Shown: positions 18,714-27,291 of the stretch, in pieces
How positions within the stretch are numbered: the first letter of the stretch is position 1
How the letters are laid out: each line of letters begins with the position of its first letter
Notes under the pieces: model-generated
Database searches by the model: none
What the model saw: the letters and a program-made list of their open reading frames with translations, nothing else
Told to the model about the DNA's origin: nothing
Source of the DNA: CBFHSF01 sp965658445
GTDB taxonomy: Bacteria; Bacteroidota; Bacteroidia; Flavobacteriales; Schleiferiaceae
Assembly: GCA_965658445.1 (NCBI GenBank)
Contig: CBFHSF010000003.1
Location: 154,223-218,222 of the forward strand
Reading direction: 5' to 3'
Length of the DNA stretch: 64,000 nucleotides
Made by a program: the position numbers and the translations under genes

Positions 18714-20555
18714 TTAAAAGTCTTGGATACCAAAGATTTGTCCGTTGGCATCCTTGTTGGGTTGCCATGTTCTCACGTAAATGCTAGGCTTGTCAGGATC
18801 TTGTAGATCGATAAGCAAAAACAAATAGCCCTTATCACCGTAGTTAGAAGAATAGTAGTTCTGCTTGATCTGAATCCCGTAAGTGTGGGGGTATTTCCCA
18901 GCGAGAACTTCGTTGTCTTCAAACTGAATATTGACGTATTCCTTGGTTCTAAACAAAACCTTGAGCTTTTCCATATACTCTTGCTTGGTGTACTTGTTGT
19001 ACTCCACCTTCTCATTGTTATACAAGCCCGTGGCTGCATCCTTATTTTGCTTTACCACGTGTCCTACAATGATCAAGGCGTCATCGTCAAAAATGGAAGT
19101 CAAGTAATCCAACCTCTTGAGACAGTAGGCCGTTTTATAGTTTTCCATAAAATGGATAATCTGGTACTTGTCGGTCTCAGGCCATTTTGACTTTTTCATA
19201 ATGTCGTTGATGGCGATTTGAGAAAGGGCAAATGAGATGGCTTCTACCTTTTGGTCTTTGTTAAAGACAAAGTTTACATCCTCAGTAAAGCTGCGGTTGT
19301 TTCTTGGGAAGCTGAACTTCATCGGAATGCTTCTCACAACAATTTGATCGTTGATCTTAATCGCTACGGGTTCTGAATTGGAACTTATGATTTCTGCCTT
19401 GCCATAGGTCAATAAGTCATTGTACATTTTGAGACCTTCTGGGGTAAACTCAGACGCCGCTGCTTGGTAATTCTTTGAGGAAATGGCAGCAACAATCTTT
19501 GACATAGGCTCCTTGTAATCTTCCACATTGATTCTCGCGGCAGACACCTTTTTTGCGTTTTTCTTTGAGGTAACTTCGGCCGCTGTAATGTAGGATGAGT
19601 TGCGATTTCTGGAAGTGTTGGTTCCAACCGCCGCAGATGGTTTTTCAGACGTTTTAAGGTTGTAACCAGACTTTTTGAATTTAATCCTTCTGGATTCTTC
19701 CATAACCACTAAGAGGTCTTTGTCAATCCCCCATTGGTCCGCCTGTACGTATTCTATTTGCAACTGAAGCTCGTCAGGTGCCGTTGTTTGGTTGTAGAGA
19801 TAAATCTTTCCAATGCCGTCTTTGAGACTTTGTATGGGGGATTTGCCGACCCCATCCCAATAGGTAAAATCCAAATTGGTAACGGGTACGCCTTTGTAGG
19901 TAGCTTCGACTTCCATTCCGAGGTTTTTGTTTTTCACTTCCTTGGAAAGGGTTCGGATTCTAATATTATCGAAAATATCGTTGATCTTACGAGGCAGTTC
20001 TACGGAGAGAATGTCTTCGTCACCATTGCTATCCATAACGGTTACGGAACGAGAATCTGGAAGCGATTTAAGCATTACCAAGGCCCAGTAATTATACTTA
20101 ATGGCATCGGCGATTTTTCCTTCGGCCTCAGCCTTATCCGCAGATTCTACATAATCAAACACTTTGTTTTTTCTCGCCTCAAAAATCTCCGCAATTTTCT
20201 CTCTTTTGATGTAGCGTACCACCTGATAAGGATCCTCAGAAATAATGAGTCTTTCGGCCTGGGTCAAGTCACTACTGGAGTAGGTCTTAATCATGGCCTC
20301 GGTGTATTCCTCAACGGTAATGTTGTCGCCTTCTATGGTTTCTTCCAATTGAGAAGAGTACTCAGAGACGACGCGGACTTGAATTTGAGAAATCAAATCG
20401 TCCAAAGCGGCCTTGTCGGCCTTCCTTTGGTTGATTCCCTCTCCCAATCCATATAGATACACATCCTTTTGCATCTTAATTTCCTCAAAAGAAATCTGTC
20501 CCCATGAGAGGGTAGAGATCATTGAAAAAATAAGAACGGCGGTAATTTTCTTCAT
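18714..20555 (-). CDS. LPP20-domain exported protein
   Basis: A 613-residue exported protein with signal peptide MKKITAVLIFSMISTLSWGQ and no lipobox cysteine. The N-terminal domain (about 20-130) resembles the LPP20 domain of the nearby lipoprotein: VYLYGLGEGINQRKADKAAL followed by an amphipathic helix. The middle has low-complexity Ser/Asn/Lys sequence near residue 320. The C-terminal 200 residues look like an alpha/beta NTF2/SnoaL-type fold, without a recognisable active site. I chose the ATG at 20555 over the upstream frame start because the signal peptide begins here and a good promoter lies at 20577-20605. Confidence 0.78.
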   Translation of the reverse strand: MKKITAVLIFSMISTLSWGQISFEEIKMQKDVYLYGLGEGINQRKADKAALDDLISQIQVRVVSEYSSQLEETIEGDNITVEEYTEAMIKTYSSSDLTQAERLIISEDPYQVVRYIKREKIAEIFEARKNKVFDYVESADKAEAEGKIADAIKYNYWALVMLKSLPDSRSVTVMDSNGDEDILSVELPRKINDIFDNIRIRTLSKEVKNKNLGMEVEATYKGVPVTNLDFTYWDGVGKSPIQSLKDGIGKIYLYNQTTAPDELQLQIEYVQADQWGIDKDLLVVMEESRRIKFKKSGYNLKTSEKPSAAVGTNTSRNRNSSYITAAEVTSKKNAKKVSAARINVEDYKEPMSKIVAAISSKNYQAAASEFTPEGLKMYNDLLTYGKAEIISSNSEPVAIKINDQIVVRSIPMKFSFPRNNRSFTEDVNFVFNKDQKVEAISFALSQIAINDIMKKSKWPETDKYQIIHFMENYKTAYCLKRLDYLTSIFDDDALIIVGHVVKQNKDAATGLYNNEKVEYNKYTKQEYMEKLKVLFRTKEYVNIQFEDNEVLAGKYPHTYGIQIKQNYYSSNYGDKGYLFLLIDLQDPDKPSIYVRTWQPNKDANGQIFGIQDF

Positions 20556-20576
20556 GGTGATTTGTTTTCTGCTGAA

Positions 20577-20605
20577 CAAAAATAAAGATTCCAACGAGTT
20601 ACAAA
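20577..20605 (-). promoter_or_regulatory. Promoter of the LPP20-domain protein gene
   Basis: On the minus strand TTTG (20605-20602), 17 bases, TATTTTTG (20584-20577) match the Bacteroidota -33/-7 consensus. The predicted transcription start is near 20571, about 16 bases before the ATG at 20555. Confidence 0.6.
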
Positions 20606-20675
20606 AAGTAAAGCTCATGAAACCTCGCGATTCTAATTCTCTAAATTCCAGATAAAAAACCAGTATGGCTATACC

Positions 20676-21254
20676 CTAGATTTGGTAAAATGAATTGTCT
20701 TGTATGTACTCCCAAACCTTTGGTGGAAGCATGGCGCTGATGTTTTTCTTGTCTGCAATGGCACGTCTAATTTCCGTGGCGCTCAACTCAATTTTGGGGG
20801 CATTGACATGGTGCACATTGGGGTGCTCGTCAAAGCGTGACTCGTGGTCTCCATGTCTTGGATAGACGTAAAGATGGTGCTTTTCGAGAATCAAATCGTG
20901 GTTTTTCCACTTGTGGAATGACGCCAAGTTGTCTTGACCCATAATCAAGGAAAATTCTCTATCAGGGTATTTTTCTGCAAGATGAGTCAGTGTGGTGATG
21001 GTGTACGAAGGCTGGGGGAGTGAAAACTCATCGTCACAGGCCCGCATGTGGTAGGGGTCTGGCAGCGCCAAATTTACCATGTGAAGACGCTGTCTATCAT
21101 TGAGTAGGGTTTGTTTCTTTTTGAGAGGATTATGGGGGGTTACCACAAACCAAAGGTCGTCCAAATCCGAATTGGCCAGCATGTGCTGAGCAATGATCAC
21201 ATGCCCAATGTGAATGGGGTTATAGCTTCCAAAAAACAATCCCGTTTTAGTCAT
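20676..21254 (-). CDS. nadD: Nicotinate-nucleotide adenylyltransferase
   Basis: Joins nicotinate mononucleotide and ATP to make deamido-NAD. It starts TKTGLFFGSYNPIHIGHV, containing the HxGH nucleotidyltransferase motif (HIGH), and ends with SATEIRRAIADKKNISAMLP, which carries the SxTxxR motif that binds the triphosphate. At 192 residues it is normal. Its first eight bases overlap the end of gmk, so it is the third gene of the yicC-gmk-nadD operon and probably translationally coupled. Confidence 0.96.
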   Translation of the reverse strand: MTKTGLFFGSYNPIHIGHVIIAQHMLANSDLDDLWFVVTPHNPLKKKQTLLNDRQRLHMVNLALPDPYHMRACDDEFSLPQPSYTITTLTHLAEKYPDREFSLIMGQDNLASFHKWKNHDLILEKHHLYVYPRHGDHESRFDEHPNVHHVNAPKIELSATEIRRAIADKKNISAMLPPKVWEYIQDNSFYQI

Positions 21255-21822
21255 TGGGTCTGTCGTTTAGGAAGTCATTTAAAGCTCTTCTGGCCTGTTC
21301 TACTGCAGTGTCCAAGTCATCATTAACAATGGTGATATCAAATTGGGGAGCGTAAGTCAATTCGTGAGAGGCCTTGTCCATGCGTTGAATGATCTTTTCC
21401 TCAGAATCGGTGCCGCGCCCGCGGAGACGTTTTTCCAATAATTCAAGAGAGGGTGCTTGGACAAAAATGCTCAACGCTCTGTCTCCAAATTGTTTTTTGA
21501 GGTTAACGCCTCCTACGACATCGATGTCAAAAATAACCGAGTGTCCTTCGTTCCAGATTCGTTCCACTTCGGATTTAAGTGTTCCGTAATGCGTTCCGGC
21601 GTAGACTTCTTCCCACTCTAAAAACTCCTCTGCATCAATTTTTTTTACGAATTCTTCAGAAGTATAGAAGTAGTAATCTTCTCCGTGTTTTTCACTTCCG
21701 CGAGGATCTCTACTGGTGGCAGAAATGGAAAACTGCAATTCCGGGAATTCCGGCAACAGTTGTTTTACTATGGTGGTTTTACCCGAACCTGAAGGCGCAG
21801 AAAAAATGACCAATTTTCCCAT
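21247..21822 (-). CDS. gmk: Guanylate kinase
   Basis: Phosphorylates GMP to GDP with ATP. The P-loop SAPSGSGKTT is at residues 8-17, followed by the GMP-binding segment SRDPRGSEKHGEDYYF and the regulatory motif VIFDIDVVGG. The 191-residue length is normal. Its ATG overlaps the yicC stop codon by one base (TAATG), and its end overlaps nadD by eight bases. Confidence 0.97.
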   Translation of the reverse strand: MGKLVIFSAPSGSGKTTIVKQLLPEFPELQFSISATSRDPRGSEKHGEDYYFYTSEEFVKKIDAEEFLEWEEVYAGTHYGTLKSEVERIWNEGHSVIFDIDVVGGVNLKKQFGDRALSIFVQAPSLELLEKRLRGRGTDSEEKIIQRMDKASHELTYAPQFDITIVNDDLDTAVEQARRALNDFLNDRPND

Positions 21823-22682
21823 TACAATGTATTGAGCACTTGCTCTTTAATTTTTTCCAATTCGTCCTTCATGCCCACCACAAATTTTTGAATTTCTGCG
21901 TGATTGGCTTTTGAGCCCATGGTGTTGATTTCGCGACCAATTTCTTGAGAAATAAAACCGAGCTTCTTTCCGGGAGCTGAGGTCTTCATGGTGTTTTCGA
22001 AATATTCTAAGTGCTGAGCTAATCGCACTTTTTCTTCGTTGATATCTAGTTTTTCTATGTAGAAAATCAATTCCTGTTCAAAGCGGTTGGGGTCTGCATT
22101 TTCTCCCAAGCTTTCCAATCCCTTGGCCAAGCGTTCTTTGACTCTTCCGATGCGTTCCTCTTCAAAGGGCAGTACTTTTTGAGAGTAGTCGCGGATAGCG
22201 GCAATGCGACCAGTTAAATCAGCTTCTAGACTCTTGCCTTCTGTAGATCTAAACTCATTGAGTCGTTCCAAAGCGCTTGAAATACATTCCTTTACGGAAG
22301 CCCATTCGTCCTTGTCCAATTCACCTCTTTCGGTCTTTAAGGCATCGGGCATTCTCATGGCAATGGAAAGTGTATCGCTCTCAATGCTCAATTCGGATTT
22401 GATGCCTTCCAGTTGTTTGGCGTATTCCTTAACCAATTCTGTGTTGATGGAAGTTTGGCTCTCCACCCCTGTGTTTTCCACATAGAGGTTAAAGTCCACT
22501 TTGCCTCGAACTACAGAAGCGGCGATCATATTTCTTATGTCTAATTCTACCTCTCGGTATAGAGAGGGGACCCTTACGTTGAGGTCAAGGGATTTAGAGT
22601 TGAGAGATTTGATCTCTACGGTAATTTTCTTTCCAGAAAGTTGAGTAACGGCTTTTCCGAAGCCGGTCATGGATAAAATCAT
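21822..22682 (-). CDS. YicC family endoribonuclease-like protein
   Basis: YicC/YloC family protein of 286 residues; members in other bacteria are endoribonucleases, and the gene is commonly next to gmk. It begins MILSMTGFGKAV, the conserved N-terminus, with KSLNSKSLDLNVRVPS soon after. The C-terminal DUF1732 part carries KKLGFISQEIGREINTMGSK, the most conserved block. The start is the ATG at 22682, because the upstream in-frame TTG lies inside the promoter -7 box. It overlaps gmk by one base. Confidence 0.92.
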   Translation of the reverse strand: MILSMTGFGKAVTQLSGKKITVEIKSLNSKSLDLNVRVPSLYREVELDIRNMIAASVVRGKVDFNLYVENTGVESQTSINTELVKEYAKQLEGIKSELSIESDTLSIAMRMPDALKTERGELDKDEWASVKECISSALERLNEFRSTEGKSLEADLTGRIAAIRDYSQKVLPFEEERIGRVKERLAKGLESLGENADPNRFEQELIFYIEKLDINEEKVRLAQHLEYFENTMKTSAPGKKLGFISQEIGREINTMGSKANHAEIQKFVVGMKDELEKIKEQVLNTL

Positions 22683-22700
22683 AGACGGTGCTATTTTGTG

Positions 22701-22728
22701 CAAAGGTATTTAATCAGGCGGAATCCAA
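22701..22728 (-). promoter_or_regulatory. Promoter of the yicC-gmk-nadD operon
   Basis: On the minus strand TTG (22728-22726), 17 bases, TACCTTTG (22708-22701). This is a full match to the Bacteroidota promoter. The start would fall near 22695, about 13 bases before the yicC ATG. It overlaps the end of the DMT transporter gene, so the operon is independent of that gene. Confidence 0.68.
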
Positions 22729-23628
22729 TTTTTTAGTTGACTTTCGATAACTGACCATTCCCACCCCCGCAAAAATGAACACTGCAGAGATGACTTTTGT
22801 CCAGTCCAAAGTGTCTACTCCCGCCCATAGAGAAAAGGTGGTGGCAAAGAAAGGTTGCAAGTAAATATAGATACTCACTGTGGTGCTGGCCACGGTCTTC
22901 ATCGCATAAATGTTTAACAAATACGCAAAGAAGGTGGTAAAGACCACGACAAATGCAATTTTCAGCCATACACCTTGATCAAAGGCTTCCCAAGGGGTGT
23001 CTGCCACTTGGTGAATGGAAAAGGGAATGACATAGAGCAAACCAAAGAGGAAAACGTATTTAATCACTTGTAGTGGACTGTACTTGGCCATCAAGGGTTT
23101 TACCACCACCAGATAAAGTCCATAACTCAAGGCATTGAGCAAAACCAAAAGGTTCCCTAAACCCTCTCCTGCGGCAAATAAATTGGCACTTCCACCTTGA
23201 GAAATTAGGAGGATTGCGCCCGTTGCTCCCACGGCAATTCCAATGATCTTTAATGGGGAGAGTGGGTCTTTTAGAATGATGGCGGACAACAATAATACCA
23301 ATACTGGATTGATGGTCATGATGATGGAGGCATTGATGGGTGTGGTCAAATTGAGGCCTTCAAAAAAGAACATTTGATTGGCAGCCACCCCAAAGAGTCC
23401 TGCCAACGCCATTCGGCCCAAGTCCTTTCTTTCAATTTTGGTTTCTCCATTTGAGGTGAAAGAGGCAAAAAGCCAAAAGAGTCCCGTAGCTCCAATGGCC
23501 CGAATGAGAATAAATTCCCTTGGGTCTAGAAAGCCCTTCATGACATCTTTGGCCAATAAGTAATTGAGCCCGTAAATCAGGGCTACTGCCAAAAGAGCTC
23601 CGTGAGCCTTTAGCAATTCGCGCTTCAC
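22714..23628 (-). CDS. DMT-superfamily (EamA) transporter
   Basis: A 304-residue inner-membrane protein with about ten hydrophobic segments arranged as two EamA repeats; the second opens near VVLINALSYGLYLVVVKPL. Repeat one contains AALIYGLNYLLAKDV. The family exports amino acids, nucleosides or other metabolites; no substrate can be assigned. Its start overlaps the end of the ArsC-like gene by four bases (ATGA), so the two are coupled. Confidence 0.9.
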   Translation of the reverse strand: MKRELLKAHGALLAVALIYGLNYLLAKDVMKGFLDPREFILIRAIGATGLFWLFASFTSNGETKIERKDLGRMALAGLFGVAANQMFFFEGLNLTTPINASIIMTINPVLVLLLSAIILKDPLSPLKIIGIAVGATGAILLISQGGSANLFAAGEGLGNLLVLLNALSYGLYLVVVKPLMAKYSPLQVIKYVFLFGLLYVIPFSIHQVADTPWEAFDQGVWLKIAFVVVFTTFFAYLLNIYAMKTVASTTVSIYIYLQPFFATTFSLWAGVDTLDWTKVISAVFIFAGVGMVSYRKSTKKLDSA

Positions 23629-23972
23629 GACAAGGCGGCTTTTGCAGCTTCTACTACCTTCTTACTATTCCCTATAAAAATGTCATTATCCATAACAAGT
23701 ACTGGGCGCTTGAGGAAGGTGTATTCCTGAAGGATGTACTTTTTAAAGTCTTCCTCGGTGAGGTTCATTTCGTGAAGTCCAAGGCCACGGTACTTCATGG
23801 CGCGCTTGCTAAAAAGAGATTCATACGATCCCGAAAGTGCCTTCATCTCTTCCAATTCTGCCTCCGTGATGGGTTCTGATTTTATCTCTCGCAAAACGGC
23901 GCCTTCAGTAGGCCATTCTTTGAGTATTCTTTGGCAAGTGGTACAGGTGGCTAGGTGGTATATTTTCTTCAC
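23625..23972 (-). CDS. ArsC-like (Spx/ArsC) thioredoxin-fold protein
   Basis: A 115-residue thioredoxin-fold protein with MKKIYHLATCTTCQRILKEW, where Cys10 and Cys13 form a CxxC in the usual position. The central segment SLFSKRAMKYRGLGLHEMNL and the basic KRPVLVMD segment match the ArsC/YffB group. Arsenate reductases of this family need one conserved Cys and three Arg; here the group is too broad to claim arsenate as substrate, and no ars genes are nearby. A role in thiol redox is inferred. It overlaps the transporter start by four bases. Confidence 0.85.
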   Translation of the reverse strand: MKKIYHLATCTTCQRILKEWPTEGAVLREIKSEPITEAELEEMKALSGSYESLFSKRAMKYRGLGLHEMNLTEEDFKKYILQEYTFLKRPVLVMDNDIFIGNSKKVVEAAKAALS

Positions 23973-24055
23973 GATATTTCAAATTTGGTTGACCCAAAAA
24001 CACAATGCAAACCTCTATTGTTTCGAGTAAGGCAAGGGCTTTGAACAAAGGTACA

Positions 24056-24082
24056 TTGTTTCAATGGTCTTTCTTACCTTTG
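24056..24082 (+). promoter_or_regulatory. Promoter of the cystathionine synthase/lyase-like gene
   Basis: TTG (24056-24058), 16 bases, TACCTTTG (24075-24082). The -7 box is exact and the spacing one base short of the usual range. The start would be near 24089, about ten bases before the ATG at 24099. Confidence 0.55.
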
Positions 24083-24098
24083 TCTTTTATTTTAGACT

Positions 24099-25256
24099 AT
24101 GAACAAAGAGATGAAGTTTGGCACCAAAGCCATTCACGGAGGTCAATCTCCGGATCCTTCTACTGGGGCGGTTATGCCTCCTATATATCAAACCTCTACA
24201 TACGCTCAAGCACGTCCTGGTGAACACAGCGGTTACGAGTACTCAAGAACTCAGAACCCTACGCGTCACGCGCTAGAAAAAGCCTTGGCTTCCATCGAAA
24301 ACGGAACCCATGGGTTGGCTTTCGGATCAGGATTGGCAGCTGTAGATGCTGTTGTTAAGTTGTTGAAGCCTGGCGATGAGGTAATTTCTACCAACGACTT
24401 GTACGGAGGTACCTATAGGCTCTTTACCAAAATTTTTGAAGATTTTGGCATCGTATTTCACTTTGTAGACATGCAAGACGTGGATCAAGTGGCGCAAAAA
24501 ATCAATGCGAACACCAAGTTGATTTGGATAGAAACGCCAACCAACCCCATGTTGAGTATTATTGATATTCAAGCGGTTGCTGCCATTGCTCAGAAGAATG
24601 AGATTTTGGTAACCGTAGACAATACTTTCGCAACGCCTTACTTGCAAAACCCATTGGACTTGGGCGCAGACATCGTTTTACACTCTGCCACGAAGTACTT
24701 GGGAGGGCACTCCGACGTAGTTTTGGGAGCTCTTGTTGTAAAAGACGCGGACCTAGCGGAGAAGCTTTACTTTATTCAGAATTCATCGGGAGCGGTTTGT
24801 GGTCCTATGGATAGCTTCTTGGTATTGCGAGGAATCAAAACCTTACACGTCAGAGTCGATAGACATTGTCAGAATGGAGAGGCTGTAGCTCACTACCTGA
24901 GAAAGCATCCCAAGATTGACAAAGTATACTGGCCTGGATTTACTGACCACCCCAATCATGACATTGCAGCCAAACAAATGAGAAACTTTGGCGGCATGGT
25001 ATCGTTTACCGTTAAGGGAGATAAAATGGAGGACGCCTTTACGGTGGTTTCTTCTATGGAAGTCTTTACCCTTGCGGAGTCTCTTGGAGGTGTAGAATCT
25101 CTAAGTGGACACCCTGCTTCTATGACCCACGCAGCCATACCGGCTGAGGAGAGAAGAAAAACAGGTGTGGTTGATTCGCTTATTCGCTTAAGCGTTGGTA
25201 TTGAAGATTCAGAAGATTTGATTGCCGATCTAGAACAGGCATTAGCAAAGATTTAA
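24099..25256 (+). CDS. Cystathionine gamma-synthase/lyase (PLP trans-sulfuration family)
   Basis: A 385-residue cytosolic enzyme that either joins an activated homoserine with cysteine or cleaves cystathionine. The start MKFGTKAIHGGQSPDPSTGA, the cofactor loop AFGSGLAAVDAV, and the PLP lysine in HSATKYLGGHSDV are typical. The C-terminus has AESLGGVESLSGHPASMTHA, also conserved. Synthase and lyase cannot be separated by sequence alone. It is followed after three bases by the RCK regulator gene and then an SDR gene, so at least three genes share its promoter at 24056-24082. Confidence 0.93.
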   Translation: MNKEMKFGTKAIHGGQSPDPSTGAVMPPIYQTSTYAQARPGEHSGYEYSRTQNPTRHALEKALASIENGTHGLAFGSGLAAVDAVVKLLKPGDEVISTNDLYGGTYRLFTKIFEDFGIVFHFVDMQDVDQVAQKINANTKLIWIETPTNPMLSIIDIQAVAAIAQKNEILVTVDNTFATPYLQNPLDLGADIVLHSATKYLGGHSDVVLGALVVKDADLAEKLYFIQNSSGAVCGPMDSFLVLRGIKTLHVRVDRHCQNGEAVAHYLRKHPKIDKVYWPGFTDHPNHDIAAKQMRNFGGMVSFTVKGDKMEDAFTVVSSMEVFTLAESLGGVESLSGHPASMTHAAIPAEERRKTGVVDSLIRLSVGIEDSEDLIADLEQALAKI

Positions 25257-25259
25257 ATT

Positions 25260-25931
25260 ATGGCATCTAGTAAGTATGCAGTTATCGGTTTGGGCCAATT
25301 TGGTTCAGCCATTGCCCGTCGTCTTTCAGAAAAAGGCGCTGAGGTAATTGCCATTGACGTCGATGAAGAAAAAGTAGAATCCATCAAAGAGGACGTGGCC
25401 TATGCTGTAACCTTGGACTCTACAGACAAAAAGGCCTTGGAAGCTCAAAACATTCACAAGATGAATGCCGTGGTGGTTTCTATTGGGGCCAATTTCCAAG
25501 ATTTGCTGCTCACGTGTTTCCAACTTCAAGAGTTGGGCGTGGAGCGCATCATTGGACGCGCCCAAGGAAAGACCCAAAGGCGTATTCTCGAAAAAATGGG
25601 GATAAGCGAGGTGCTCTCTCCAGAGTATGAGGTATCTACCAACATGGCCGAGCAGTTACTCAACCCAGGAGTTCTCATGTGTATGAGTCTTCCGGATGAG
25701 TATGAAATCATTGAGATTCTCGCTCCCAAATCGCTGAAGGACAGGACTCTTGGAGACATAGGATTGCGAGAAAAATACAATCTCAACCTGGTTACGCTTT
25801 TGAGAAAAACGGGTGACAACTATCACATCGCAGGGGTTCCCAGCGTGGATTCCATTGTGATGGAAGAAGATGTAATTGTCGTATTTGGAATGAAGACAGA
25901 CATCGATAGATTTATTGAAATCAACTCGTAA
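25260..25931 (+). CDS. KtrA/TrkA-type RCK regulator of potassium uptake
   Basis: Cytosolic regulatory subunit of a Ktr/Trk potassium channel. The N-terminal RCK domain begins with a Rossmann loop (VIGLGQFGSAIARRL, residues 8-22) and an acidic strand end (VIAIDVDEEK), as expected for ATP/NAD binding. The C-terminal RCK domain (about 135-223) ends in DVIVVFGMKTDIDRFIEINS. The 223-residue length is normal for KtrA. The membrane subunit KtrB/TrkH is not in the window. Confidence 0.93.
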   Translation: MASSKYAVIGLGQFGSAIARRLSEKGAEVIAIDVDEEKVESIKEDVAYAVTLDSTDKKALEAQNIHKMNAVVVSIGANFQDLLLTCFQLQELGVERIIGRAQGKTQRRILEKMGISEVLSPEYEVSTNMAEQLLNPGVLMCMSLPDEYEIIEILAPKSLKDRTLGDIGLREKYNLNLVTLLRKTGDNYHIAGVPSVDSIVMEEDVIVVFGMKTDIDRFIEINS

Positions 25932-25943
25932 AAAGCGATAGTC

Positions 25944-26639
25944 ATGGAAGGATTTGTCATAACCGGAAGCTCCTCTGGATTGGGTAAAGCCCTTGCAGAA
26001 TACGCTTTGGACAACACCAATGCACCCGTAATTGGCATATCCCGAAAATGCACCATAGAGCACGATAGGTACACGCATCTTTCTATTGATCTTACAGACA
26101 ACGAAGCGGTTCAATCTTTTGATTGGCCCGCGGTGGAGGGTGTGTCCAATTGGGTGCTCATCAACAATGCAGGTTCGTTGGGACCTGTTATGCCTCTTGC
26201 TCAAATAAAGGGTGAGGACTATGCAAGACTCCTTCAGCTCAACGTAGTAAGTCCTACGCTTCTCATGGGAAAGTGTTTGACGGCAACCCAAGGCAAGGGG
26301 AGAGTCATCAACATCAGTTCAGGTGCAGGGAAGTATCCCATCATGGGTTGGGCTGCTTACGGTTCTTCCAAGGCGGCATTGGATTTAGCCTCCGAAATTG
26401 CGGCGGCAGAAAACCCAGAAGCTTACATCCGTGCGGTTTCACCAGGTATTATTGACACGCCCATGCAAGCAGAAATTCGAGGGTCTTCAGCAGATGATTT
26501 CCCCGGAGTACAACAGTTTAAAGACTATAAGGAGTATGGAGATTTAGCGACCCCTTCTGAGGTGGCCTCAAAAATCTTTTACATCCTCGATCACCCCGAG
26601 GTGGCACCAGGCACTTTGTTTAGTGTCAGAGATTTATAA
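25944..26639 (+). CDS. Short-chain dehydrogenase/reductase
   Basis: NAD(P)-dependent SDR of 231 residues. The cofactor loop is TGSSSGLG (residues 6-13), the NNAG motif is in VLINNAGSLGP, and the Tyr-x3-Lys catalytic pair is in AAYGSSKAALD. The C-terminal PGIIDTPMQAEIRG matches small SDRs such as benzil/sepiapterin reductase-like enzymes. Substrate unknown. It starts 12 bases after the RCK gene and probably belongs to the same transcript. Confidence 0.9.
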   Translation: MEGFVITGSSSGLGKALAEYALDNTNAPVIGISRKCTIEHDRYTHLSIDLTDNEAVQSFDWPAVEGVSNWVLINNAGSLGPVMPLAQIKGEDYARLLQLNVVSPTLLMGKCLTATQGKGRVINISSGAGKYPIMGWAAYGSSKAALDLASEIAAAENPEAYIRAVSPGIIDTPMQAEIRGSSADDFPGVQQFKDYKEYGDLATPSEVASKIFYILDHPEVAPGTLFSVRDL

Positions 26640-26660
26640 TTTCAATTCCTTTCTAAATAG

Positions 26661-26668
26661 TATATTTG
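26661..26668 (+). promoter_or_regulatory. TATATTTG box five bases before a lipoprotein start
   Basis: A TATATTTG word matching the -7 consensus lies five bases before the ATG at 26674. No TTG is present 17-23 bases upstream. If active, its transcript would begin at or next to the start codon. Confidence 0.3.
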
Positions 26669-26673
26669 GTCCT

Positions 26674-27195
26674 ATGGAAAAAAGATGGAATCTACTCAGC
26701 TGGGGCTTTTTCCTAGCCCTGTCTATGGCCTTTGTTGCCTGTGAAGACGATCAGTTAACCCAAACAACGGACGGAAAACTAGAAGACAATGTTCCCGGAG
26801 AATGGAACTTGGTTTCGGTTAGGTACTCCGGAGAATCCCCTTCGCCATGGGACAGCACCATTGTATTACCACTCTCAGGAGAAGGCGACTTAGTAACCGG
26901 AGGTTTTGATTTTTTTATGGAAGATTCCGTGGACTATCAAATCGGATTCTTGGCCAATATTGACTTTGGTTCCGGGTTGACTTTGTCGGGTGATGTTGAT
27001 GAGAACGGCAAGGGAGTATACACAGTGCCGCATCCAGACACCCTTCACGTGGAGAGAACGGATGGCGAAATGCACGATTGGTATGTGATAACCAATACTC
27101 CTAGTGAGCAAGAATGGGTGTCTAGATACCGTCTCAAGCCTGACGGGACCCCTCATTGGATTGAAGTGGACATGCGCATTAAAATGATAAAGTAG
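26674..27195 (+). CDS. Small lipoprotein, lipocalin-like candidate
   Basis: A 173-residue predicted lipoprotein. The signal peptide ends with a lipobox (MAFVAC, Cys24) followed by acidic EDDQ, which in Bacteroidota may favour surface export. The mature part begins with GEWNLVSVRYSG and consists of alternating short strands ending in MRIKMIK, a pattern like small lipocalin-type lipoproteins. No catalytic motif. I chose ATG 26674 over an earlier in-frame start because only this gives a proper signal peptide. Confidence 0.75.
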   Translation: MEKRWNLLSWGFFLALSMAFVACEDDQLTQTTDGKLEDNVPGEWNLVSVRYSGESPSPWDSTIVLPLSGEGDLVTGGFDFFMEDSVDYQIGFLANIDFGSGLTLSGDVDENGKGVYTVPHPDTLHVERTDGEMHDWYVITNTPSEQEWVSRYRLKPDGTPHWIEVDMRIKMIK

Positions 27196-27243
27196 GCTAG
27201 ACTTACTTTGGCGTAAAGAATTTTATTTATCCTTCATTTTTTA

Positions 27244-27273
27244 TTTGTGGATTGATTGAAGCCCTTACCTTTG
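27244..27273 (+). promoter_or_regulatory. Promoter of trpS
   Basis: TTTG (27244-27247), 18 bases, TACCTTTG (27266-27273), a full match to the Bacteroidota consensus. The start is predicted near 27279, about 13 bases before the trpS ATG. It rules out the upstream in-frame TTG at 27256 as the start codon. Confidence 0.68.
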
Positions 27274-27291
27274 GCTTCAAGTAATAGTGCT

